Source: Steromphala cineraria (lineage: Eukaryota; Mollusca; Gastropoda; Trochida; Trochidae). From it: DNA of 64,000 nt. Below are positions 56,776-64,000 of the stretch, one piece after another; position 1 is the stretch's first letter, and each line of letters opens with the position of its first letter. The position numbers and the translations under genes are program-made. The stretch covers positions 6,179,749 to 6,243,748 of the forward strand of contig OU744720.1 in assembly GCA_916613615.1 (NCBI GenBank). The letters are read 5' to 3'. A model generated the notes under the pieces. It did no database searches. It was not told the origin of the DNA and saw only the letters and a program-made list of their open reading frames with translations.

Positions 56776-57430
56776 TCACAGAATTGGTAGATCTAGCGTG
56801 AGCCGAATTGCGTCAGCTAGGATATTGTTACTATTCTCAATGTTGGTATGTGTTGGCCCATATTCCGGGATTGGGATATTTGTTGGTACATTAAATTTAT
56901 CAAAGCTCGGGAGGACCTCCCAAGCCTCGGTAACGATTAAACTGGGGTCTATGTCGCAGTCCCAGTTGCTGAAGGGGGGCATGGGGACCTGTCCATAGTT
57001 AAGGATGTATGGACAGCGTCCGTGTCCGTTAGTTGGGAGTGACAGTGGAGTCGTCACTGGACTAGGCACTGTCGGCATCGGCACTTCCGATGCGGATGAG
57101 GTTGACGGATGGGCTGTAGGTGGCTCCGGCCTAGATGGTGCCGAGGACGTTGACGGCGTATTAGGGAATGATGGAGTGGTATCAAAGACAGGCTGATGAA
57201 TGGGTTGGCCTTGTGGATGAGGAGCTCCAGAGGTGGCTTTCGTTGGAGCGACAGTGACCCTGAGTTGGGCCTCCCGACTCGACATGGTCACAAAAATTGG
57301 ACCCTTGGGGGTGTCCCAAGCCTTGAAACGAGGGGTGGGCTCGTTAGAGATGATGTGGCCGTTAATGTTTTTTAGTGACACATTATGCCTTAGCATAATA
57401 TGTCGCCTGGCGTCGTCCTTCCTTTTATAG
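56776..57430 (-). CDS. Family B protein (B2), open
   Basis: An unbroken minus-strand frame of 206 residues runs from an ATG at 57,396 to 56,779. The same frame continues upstream for a few basic residues, so the N-terminus is incomplete. Order: RHNVSLKNINGHI (residues 3-15), AWDTPKGPIFVTMSSREAQL (26-45), a Pro/Ser/Thr-rich linker (about 50-120), then a conserved C-terminal block with GQVPMPPFSNWDCDIDP, IVTEAWEVLPSFDK, VPTNIPIPEYGP and NNILADAIRLTLDLPIL-stop. Two other copies (B1, B3) keep the same C-terminal block. No known family is recognised. It follows gypsy pol and a zinc-finger segment in B1, so it is probably the 3' accessory protein of that retroelement lineage. No signal peptide or membrane segment is visible. 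Confidence 0.65.
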
Positions 57431-57437
57431 ACTTTAG

Positions 57438-57479
57438 GACAGTGGAGTCGTCACTGGACTAGGAACTGTCGGCATCGGC
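57438..57479. repeat. Duplicated piece of the B2 gene at a chimeric junction
   Basis: This stretch repeats 57,041-57,081 (GACAGTGGAGTCGTCACTGG and following, one mismatch) and is joined at once to LTR sequence matching 55,806-55,861. It marks a rearrangement or template-switch junction upstream of B2. Confidence 0.85.
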
Positions 57480-57747
57480 CAACGAAAAACCTTATCATCC
57501 CTACGCTAATTGACTATCCTAACGACTATTGGGCTTACTTATATTTACAAACATAACGGTAACATATAAAATGACGTTTTAACTATCCTAGAACTACTTT
57601 ATAGATGTACATTTGTCTCCTAACATAAACATCTACCCTAACGCTCAACCGGAAGTGAAATGGACATCGGATTTGACAGTTCGTTAGTAATGATGTAATT
57701 AGTTGCACGTTTTAAGAATAAAATACTGATACCCTATTGCGCTTCAA
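57480..57747 (-). mobile_element. Truncated LTR start
   Basis: On the minus strand a purine run AGAGGGGGAAAG (57,748-57,760, likely polypurine primer site) is followed by an LTR-like start TTGAAGCGCAATAGGGTATC. The segment ends in the block shared with 55,806-55,861, after which LTR sequence stops at the chimeric junction. Confidence 0.55.
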
Positions 57748-57760
57748 CTTTCCCCCTCTA

Positions 57761-57930
57761 AGAAAAATATTGCGTCCTCGCATTGTAAGTCAGGTCACGA
57801 GATCCCGTATTTACCTAAGCCTAAATGACGATCTGTCTCTGGTTGTACGCTTTGTGATGCGGATCTGTCTGTATCGGCACCACCTCCCTGAACACTAAGA
57901 ATTGCAGCGATATCCCTATTATTTCAATAT
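57761..57930 (-). pseudogene. Possible pol tail before the polypurine tract
   Basis: A minus-strand frame at about 57,925-57,800 reads NNRDIAAILSVQGGGADTDR and continues to GLGKYGIS-stop. Its place directly before a polypurine tract and LTR start suggests the tail of a gypsy coding region. It is too short to assign to a domain. Confidence 0.3.
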
Positions 57931-58178
57931 ATAAAAAAAATAGAATTAACGAGAAACCAAAACATATAAATACATAAATATATCACATCAGCGGTTTTAT
58001 ATATAATTAATATTTTAACATGATAAAATTTAATATTTACAATTGATAAATTTTAGTATAATAACTTTAAAGACATACAAATTTAAATATTCTTACAATT
58101 GATTTTTTGTTTGTTGCTTATAATAAAGAATATAGTAAGACAAGGGGGTGGCCTTACAATCGCCTAAGGGGCAAGAGT
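57931..58178. other. AT-rich spacer
   Basis: Very AT-rich sequence. On the minus strand it directly follows the second promoter unit. Confidence 0.5.
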
Positions 58179-58221
58179 TTGCTAGAGTTACTTGTTGGGA
58201 CTCGTCAGACTGAAGTAGCAA
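58179..58221 (-). pseudogene. Hammerhead remnant, core deleted
   Basis: This copy keeps TTGCTACTTCAGTCTGACGA and GTCCCAACA, then jumps to CTAGCAAA. The second half of stem II, the GAAA box and the GUC cleavage site are gone, so it cannot cleave. Flanks (TATATAAGGAGAGACAA before; TTGCCCCTTAGGCGATTG after) match the intact copy. Confidence 0.75.
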
Positions 58222-58237
58222 TGGAATTGTCTCTCCT

Positions 58238-58265
58238 TATATACTCTTTTGGTAGGTCACGTGAC
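58238..58265 (-). promoter_or_regulatory. TATA box and E-box of the second promoter unit
   Basis: TATATAAGG at 58,238-58,246 and GTCACGTGAC at 58,256-58,265, in the same order as in the first unit, though slightly closer together. Confidence 0.75.
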
Positions 58266-58498
58266 TTATGACTGTTCCGCTGCCGGCGTGGTGGGTGAAC
58301 TTCCGATGACCATTTCCGGTAATCGAAAAATGTTGCCGGCGGTGACTTCCGGTCGGTGACTTCAGGTTCCGGTGATACCGCCGGCGGCGGAATTGAAAAA
58401 CGGTGGGATTTTATACTGATTAGTAAAAAGATGATAGATGGTAACCAAGGTAATACCAAAGAATAACTTAAAATGAAGGAATTAAGTCAGGTAAAGAG

Positions 58499-58568
58499 AG
58501 CCCGATATATCTATGAAATAACGGGCTGGGGGCCCCCTTACTCTCTCAGGACTGAGAGAGGGGGGGCC
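58499..58568 (-). ncRNA. Conserved stem-loops downstream of B1
   Basis: Large hairpin 58,531-58,568 (GGCCCCC with GGGGGCC, CTCTCTCAG with CTGAGAGAG). Small hairpin 58,499-58,527 (AGCCCG with CGGGCT). Relative to the copy at 56,527-56,601, an A-U pair has become C-G and a C-G pair has become U-A. Confidence 0.7.
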
Positions 58569-58721
58569 TAAAAATTGTGACAAAGAAGATGTAGAAAGAG
58601 TATAGTTTTATTTAAGGATAATAAAAAAAGTGGGGCTTGAGTGAGAAGCCAAAGAAACATAGGTTGTATGTTCGAGGTTGAAAAATATGAGAGATAAAGA
58701 AGTAATGAAAACAAGATTTGT

Positions 58722-59420
58722 TCATAATAGAGAATTACAGTATCGGGATATCGAGGTATCCTTCATCGCAGTGGTGAGGATATTGTCTTGAACTGGTGTA
58801 TAGGATCGTCCGTATTCCGGTATCCTGATGTTCCTTGGAACAGAATGTTTATCGAAGCTTGGGAGAACTTCCCAAGCTTCTGTGACTAGGTCGTTAAGAT
58901 CCGTGTCGGGGCCCCAATTGTTGAAGGGGGGCATTGGGACTTGTCCATTTTTAAGGATATGGGGCAGCGTCCGTGTCCCTTTGTAGGCAGCGCCAGTGGT
59001 ATTTGAACTGGGTTCGGCCCTGGTGGCATCGGCGCCTCCGATGTCTGTTGGTATGAGGTAGAAGGAGTCGCAAGAGGGTGAGGTTGACTCGTGTAGGGTA
59101 TGTTGCTCCAATCCTCGTGTGTGGATGTAGTTGCAACTGGGGTCGAGAACCTCCTGGTAAGGATCGACTTAGCCTGGATAGAAATGCGTCCAGGGTTAGC
59201 TCCTGTGCTGATGGCCGTGACTCTTGGAGTAGGTCCATGTCTGGATGTGGCAACTACAATGGGGCCCTGGGGGGTGTCCCAGGTCCTTGAGCTGGAAGAT
59301 GGCCTGGGTGGGGCCATGTTTAAGATGTGCCGGTTAATGTCTTTCAGTGCTACGTTGTGCCTGAAAGAGAAAAATGGAATGGTGGACCTCACTCTTCTTT
59401 GGCTGGTGTCCACCACTCCA
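58722..59420 (-). pseudogene. Family B protein, copy B1, frameshifted
   Basis: Two overlapping minus-strand frames cover the family B layout. The first holds RHNVALKDINRHIL, WDTPQGPIVVATSRHG and a Pro/Ser/Thr-rich linker up to LPTKGHGRCP. A frame change at about 58,965 leads into the second: GQVPMPPFNNWGPDTD, LVTEAWEVLPSFDK, VPRNIRIPEYGRS and DNILTTAMKDT. A one-base loss near the end disrupts the usual LDIPIL-stop, giving SISRYCNSLL instead. Upstream the sequence continues into the K/R/E-coding purine tract and then a zinc-finger remnant, so the intact ancestor was probably larger. It is inactive as it stands. Its order after gypsy integrase places it as a 3' accessory gene. Confidence 0.7.
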
Positions 59421-59524
59421 CCACCGATACAGAGATGTGTTGGTAGCCCCGGCCACCGGGGATCACCTCTCTCCTCTCCTCCTGGCGGTGGCGCTTTACT
59501 CCCTGCGGCCAGTTAAATATATTA

Positions 59525-59800
59525 TTTGGGTCCCCCCTCCTCTTCCTCCTCTCGTCTTCTTCTCTTCTTTCCCTTTCTTCTTTTTCTCTCCGTTCTCTTT
59601 GCCTCCTCTCTTCTTCTCTCATCCTTCTTCTCTCTCTTCTTCTTTCCTCCTCTTTTTCCTTCCTCCCCCTTCTTCTTCTTTCCTTTTCCTCCTTCTCTTC
59701 TTCCTTCTTCTCCTCTTTCTTCTCTTTCTCTTCTCCCTCCTCCTCTCTTCTCTTCCTCCTCCTTTTCTTCTTTCTTCCCCTTCTCTTCCTTCTCCTTTTC
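59525..59800 (-). repeat. 275-bp homopurine/homopyrimidine tract
   Basis: The plus strand is almost pure C/T. The minus strand is open for about 90 codons as K/R/E-rich sequence (RERREKEERERREE-like), which would form a long charged helix. It is continuous with family B coding downstream after a frame change. Either it is the charged N-terminal region of B1 or a microsatellite-like expansion. Such tracts can form triplex DNA. Confidence 0.85.
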
Positions 59801-59805
59801 TTATA

Positions 59806-60690
59806 CGCAGACCTGAAAAGTATTGGTGACCTTGACTTCATTTTCAAGGTCACAGCGAGACTTTGACCAGTTTTTAAAATGTTGTTAACGCGATATCTAA
59901 TGAACCGCTCAACCTAGAATCTTCAAACTTGGTACCAGTCTTCATCTGGGGAATATGCAGACCTGAAAAGTTTTCGGTGACCTTGACCTCATTTCAAGGT
60001 CACAGCGAGACTGACCAGTTTTGAAAATGTTGTTAGCACGATATCTAATGAACCGCTCAACCTAGAATCTTCAAACATGGTACCAGTCTTCATTTGGGAA
60101 TACGCAGACCTGAAAAGTTTTCAGTGACCTTGACTTCATTTTCTAGGTCACAGCGAGACTTTGACCAGTTTTTAAAATGTTGTTAACGCGATATCTAATG
60201 AACCGCTCAACCTAGAATCTTCAAACTTGGTACCAGTCTTCATCTGGGGAATATGCAGACCTGAAAAGTTTTCGGTGACCTTGACCTCATTTCAAGGTCA
60301 CAGCGAGACTGACCAGTTTTTAAAATGTTGTTAGCACGATATCTAATGAACCGCTCAAACTAGAATCTTCAAACTTGGTACCAGTCTTCATCTTGGATAT
60401 ACGCAGACCTGAAAAGTTTTCGGTGACCTTGACTTCATTTTCAAGGTCACAGCGAGAGTTTCACCAGTTTTTAAAATGTTGTTAACGCAATATCTAATGA
60501 ACCGCTCAACCTAGAATCTTCAAACATGGTACCAGTCTTCATCTGGGGAATACGCAGACCTGAAAAGTTTTCAGTGACCTTGACTTCATTTTCAAGGTCA
60601 CAGCGAGACTTTGACCAGTTTTTAAAATGTTGTTAGCGCCATATCTCATGAACACATTAACCTTGAGTCTTCACGGGGGACATAGTATTC
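59806..60690 (+). mobile_element. Tandem-core element, six ~150-bp units
   Basis: ACCTGAAAAG marks units at 59,811, 59,961, 60,108, 60,259, 60,407 and 60,558. Each unit has AAGGTCACAGCGAGACT and ATATCTAATGAACCGCTCAA. The right end is CGGGGGACATAGTATTCCGC and a (CGTC)n-like run, as in the other CCCCCG-ended elements. The left CCCCCG end is missing, replaced by the purine/pyrimidine tract. It interrupts the zinc-finger to family B region. Confidence 0.88.
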
Positions 60691-60749
60691 CGCTCCGTAC
60701 GTCCGTCCCGCTTCTTGTTGTGAACATCAATTTGCGGCGGGGGATCTTG

Positions 60750-60953
60750 TCACCTTTGTGACAAATACTTGTCTCTTTTGTGATTGTTCATAGACGCCAC
60801 CCGGTCAGTCCTGAAAGAGCACTGGTCACATTCCAGATCCTTCGCGGTGTTGTCCTTCCCGTGGGCCAGGGTGACATGGTTTACTTAACCTCCTATGGTC
60901 ACGAAGACTTGGGTACACTTTGTACATTTTAGCGATTTTCCAAGGGGATACAT
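60750..60953 (-). pseudogene. Zinc-finger ORF after integrase (lineage B)
   Basis: From an ATG at 60,953 the frame has a first C2H2 finger KCTKC-x11-H....H, interrupted by a TAA, and a second ECDQC-x12-H. It ends KRDKYLSQR-stop at 60,750. The layout, two fingers separated by about 12 residues, parallels the lineage A protein at 44,008. TTATTTATTGTTGCAG directly before the ATG is a good splice acceptor, so the ORF may be expressed from a spliced RNA. It lies 96 bases beyond the integrase stop. Broken by the stop and by the tandem-core insertion that follows. Confidence 0.65.
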
Positions 60954-61048
60954 CTGCAACAATAAATAAGCATGTTTGTAAATATTTATCAAATTTTAAC
61001 TTCGACTTTCACCTCCCATATCAGCTCAGTTGGTTCTATAAATTAATT

Positions 61049-61657
61049 TTATAATACATAGTCTTGTAGGTAACCTGGACGCCTACGGGTGCGTCTTGAA
61101 CCGTAGCCACAAACCTCTTCAACAGGTAAGTTGTCCTCCAGTACAGGTAACATTACTGTAGACTTTTCGCAGCTGTCTTCTGCAGGTAAGTTCTGTGTCT
61201 GACTTATGATGGTTGAATCGTACGTTTCGCCTCGCGGAGTAGCCGGTTTCATACGGTCAACGTGAATTACTTGAGGTTTCCCTCTAAAACCGCAGCTTAC
61301 CCGGTAATTTACTTCACTGAGTTTGTCTGTTATTTTTAAAGGTCCTTTCCAAAAACATTGAAGTTTTGGACAAACACCTACTTTCCTATGTGGAAAATAT
61401 ACCCAAACTTTATACACAGAAGTTTTAGTATGTTTGTCAGAGTACTTTTTCTGTCTTAATTGATTTTGTTTCAGGTGTTTCCTGGCCAGGACAAATCCAT
61501 CTTCCAGACGGTCTTTTACATCATTTACCCATTGATGGGTTGAAGTAACATTATCTTGGATCGGGAGGCCTACAAACATATCGACTGGCAGATTTATTTC
61601 TCTCCCTAGCATCAATAAGTTAGGGGTGAAGTTAGTACTTCGGGGGTCAACTGTCAT
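61049..61657 (-). pseudogene. Ty3/gypsy integrase, C-terminal part
   Basis: A 202-residue open minus-strand frame starts after the catalytic core with STNFTPNLLMLGREINLPVD. It contains KHLKQNQLRQKKYSDKHTKT and a GPY/F-like module WKGPLKITDKLSEVNYRV, then HVDRMKP, and ends with an Arg-rich tail RRTRRRPGYLQDYVL. The integrase zinc-binding domain and the D,D-35-E core are missing because of a large internal deletion that fuses it to the truncated reverse transcriptase at about 61,680. The frame itself has no stop, so the deletion is the main lesion here. Confidence 0.9.
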
Positions 61658-62420
61658 TTACGTGTCGTGGCCAATCAAAACACATATCGTTGGTAAGGCC
61701 AAATGGCAGAACTTTAAATTAATACAGTCCTTGGCGGGAACAGAAACTAGTGATTGGACGATCGTCAGGGTGAACTTCAACCTGCCAGTAGCCAGACGTT
61801 AAGTCCAGCGTACTGTACCAACTGGAACCAGCTAACGAGTCGAACGAGTCATCTATTCTGGGAATCGGGTAGGCATCAACTTCACTGCGACAATTTATCG
61901 CGCGATAATCAACACAAAATCTCGTAGTTCCATCTTTCTTCTTAACTAGCACAATAGGAGAGGCCCAGGGACTATTTGAAGGTTCTATCACATCTTTATC
62001 TAACATGTCTTGAATGTGTTGCTTAACCTCTCCCTGACTGTGGACTGGCAATCTCCTAACTGGCTGTTTGATTGGCTGAGGATTTTCTAACAAAATTCTG
62101 TGTTGGACCAGATTTGTTCTCCCTATGTCTGTTGACGATGCGGAAAAAATGTCTTGATATTCAGTTAACAGTGTTTTGAGCTTAGAGCTCTGTTCTGGAT
62201 CTAAGTCTGCTACTGCTTCTTTTGTCATGTCTTCTAAGTATTCAGGTAACTCTGAATTTACTTTATTGATTTTCCTCACCCGTCCCACTTCAGGTTTGTC
62301 GGACTGTACTGTCTCGACATGCTCTATTGGAAAACATTCCGCAAAATGAGTTCCCGCATAAATTTTGTTATCTTCATCTGAGCACCCTGACCACGACCCC
62401 AGATTCCTTTTCTGAGACAC
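61658..62420 (-). pseudogene. Ty3/gypsy reverse transcriptase, truncated
   Basis: The frame (62,420-61,719) begins in the protease-RT linker and contains the start of the RT domain: DKDVIEPSNSPWASPIVLVK, TRFCVDYRAINCRSEVDAYP and WYSTLDLTSGYWQVEVHPDD, which includes the first catalytic Asp (LDL). It stops at GLY-TAA where the family has a Glu codon. After a further 10 codons (FKVLPFGLTN) the sequence jumps to integrase. The YxDD box, thumb and RNase H are deleted. It cannot polymerise DNA. Confidence 0.92.
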
Positions 62421-63088
62421 AAGTCAGACTTCTCGCAATGAGTAGCCCACTTTTAGACATAAAAGACTGACTTCCTTCGATGACATATTCTTTATTTACA
62501 GTTTCTGTATTGTCATTGACAATTTGACCTGGCAGAATCATCTCGTGACGTGCAGGGATACTTATGGTTTTCTCACTAGATACTCGAAAGCAGAAATCTG
62601 ACTCTTTCTCCTGTTCACAAGGTAAGATATTTTCTCCTATCTCCAAAGAACCACCCCCCATGTTCAAATTACATGCATTTTCTTTCAGGAAGTCAAGTCC
62701 CAGAATGCCCTGGTTTCCTATTTCAGCTACCCAAAATTCATGTTTACAGGTGTGTTCTCCCAACTTTATCTGGAAATGTCCTTTACCCAGAAGACTAAAT
62801 GGTTTTCCATCAGCCTGCAATATCTTCTCAGAAGAAGCCTCTTAATTGTGAATTGTAAATCTTTGTAAGTTGTGAATAACTTTTAACAGACATTAATGAT
62901 ACAGATGCCCCATGATCTATCAACATAGAAAACTTTGAACCATTAATAACAACCGGAACACAGATTCCGGAAGCATCACAATCATCATTTATTCTACAAA
63001 AGGGTCCTTTGTCCTCAGCCTTACTCTGACCCGTGAGTGCGGCAGACTCTAGTTCCCGAGTTTTGTCTGTACAAAACTGGACAGTCAC
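62374..63088 (-). pseudogene. Retropepsin-like protease region, frameshifted
   Basis: The first piece (63,088-62,828) holds VVINGSKFSMLIDHGASVSL, where the usual active-site D-(S/T)-G is D-H-G, a likely inactivating change. A frame change with a stop near 62,840 leads to the second piece (62,820-62,374) with KLGEHTCKHEFWVAEIGNQG and ILGLDFLKEN, the C-terminal ILG motif of the fold. The protease would process the polyprotein. It overlaps nucleocapsid coding at its start and runs into the RT frame. Confidence 0.85.
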
Positions 63089-63278
63089 GTTTATAGTGAC
63101 CTTTCTGATGACAGTGAAAACATTCTATGTCCATGTGTTTATTGAATGATCTTTTTCTGTTCTGCATCCCCATAGAATTTCCCTGAACAATCTGAGTGAG
63201 ACTTGCTACCGCCTTAGCTAATTCTGACACCTGAGATTTTAAATCTTCATCTCTTGTATCCCCTAACACCCTGGCCAT
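63021..63278 (-). pseudogene. Nucleocapsid zinc knuckle of gag
   Basis: A coiled segment (VSELAKAVASLTQIVQ) is followed by CFHCHQKGHYKRDC, a perfect CX2CX4HX4C knuckle that binds element RNA. It is joined to capsid sequence upstream by a stop or frame change at about 63,290. Confidence 0.9.
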
Positions 63279-63296
63279 CTTACGTCCACCTTGACG

Positions 63297-64000
63297 TTAA
63301 ATTTCTGCATGCTGGAAAGCCTCTAACTCTACAGCTAACTGAACTGCCTCATCCAGAGTCCTAGGTCTAGACTGCTGTACCCTTAGTCTCATTTCAGAAT
63401 CCTGAAGAGCCTCAATGAAATGATCTTTGGCCAAGATTTCTACAAGTTCAATATTAGCGTCCGGATATGCCATAGTAGCAAGTATTCTTACACTCTGCCC
63501 CAACTCCGATAAAGTTTCATCTCTTCTCTTTCAGCTGCACTTTATACAGTTCTGTCTGATTGCTAGGAGCAAATCTTTGTCTCAAAGCTTGTACTAGCTT
63601 ATTATAATCAAGTCTGTGAGAAGAAGGTAAGTTCCCTAACACCTGTTGAGCAGAGCCACGCAGCTGCACAGCAAGGTAAGTTGCTTTTTGGACTTCATCC
63701 CAGTGGTTTAATTCGGCTACCATTTCAAAATGAACTTTAAAATCAAGAAAGGAGCTAGATCCATCAAAAGTCATGGGTAAGATAGTTGGCTTATCCCGGA
63801 TAACCCTCCGTTCAGAGTTAGAGATCCCATTAGATCCTGCCATCATTGATATCCTAGAAGCTGGTCGGTCCCCTAGCAAACTATCAACAACTTCACGACA
63901 GTTTGTCTTCCCCTGAAACCGGTCATCCGTAAAACTGAGGCGACGCTTTGCCTCGAAATTACCCTGTGGAATTCTGGGGCCCACAGCAATTCCACTAACC
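63297..64000 (-). pseudogene. Gypsy gag capsid region, continues beyond the window
   Basis: Two frames (63,984-63,517 and 63,503-63,297) cover a retrotransposon capsid-like domain: MTFDGSSSFLDFKVHFEMVA, ATYLAVQLRGSAQQVLGNLP, LVQALRQRFAPSNQTELYKV, then MAYPDANIELVEILAKDHFI and EALQDSEMRLRVQQSRPRTL. A frameshift near 63,510 separates them. The element's 5' end, with its LTR, lies beyond 64,000. Confidence 0.88.

Noticed and set aside
59374..59829. Leucine/serine/phenylalanine-rich proteins on the plus strand
   Set aside because: They are the complement of the purine tract and are low-complexity translation of a pyrimidine run.

Overview
This window looks like transposon-rich genomic DNA from an invertebrate, most likely a bivalve mollusc. 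That is an inference: the evidence is AT-rich DNA, split genes with GT/AG introns, tRNA-derived SINEs with a TCAC-type tail, tandem-core elements resembling the oyster 'pearl' class, a Tc1 element, Ty3/gypsy remnants and Crypton-type tyrosine recombinase genes. No intact host gene was recognised. The only fully intact, recognisable protein gene is a Tc1 transposase.

Layout. Bases 1-30,900 are mostly AT-rich intergenic or intronic sequence. They carry a direct duplication of about 1.6 kb (copies 12.4 kb apart, each with a candidate 66-bp exon), MITEs, a tRNA-Asp-like SINE, two LINE pieces, a Tc1 fragment and several long hairpins. Bases 30,937-32,285 are an intact Tc1 element with terminal inverted repeats. 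Bases 34.6-41.6 kb hold a nested stack. A decayed plus-strand tyrosine recombinase gene (four phase-1 exons) has a solo LTR with a 4-bp target duplication in one intron. That LTR is itself split by a second, minus-strand Crypton-like element with three exons and all recognisable catalytic residues. Bases 42-50 kb are plus-strand Ty3/gypsy remnants with an extra gene after integrase encoding paired C2H2 fingers. Bases 50-54 kb are short dispersed repeats. Bases 55-64 kb, on the minus strand, are another Ty3/gypsy lineage: gag, protease, a truncated reverse transcriptase, the integrase C-terminus, then a zinc-finger gene and an unrecognised conserved protein (family B, three copies in the window). 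Family B is followed by a promoter unit holding GC-rich hairpins with compensatory changes, an E-box, a TATA box and a hammerhead ribozyme.

How the parts fit. The retroelement pieces read as two related lineages that place a zinc-finger gene in the position normally used by env. The most striking signals are the hammerhead core next to the TATA box, the undescribed family B protein, and four hairpins that share a GA-stem-loop-stem-GA core but have unrelated arms. One of those hairpins sits at the edge of the Crypton-like element.
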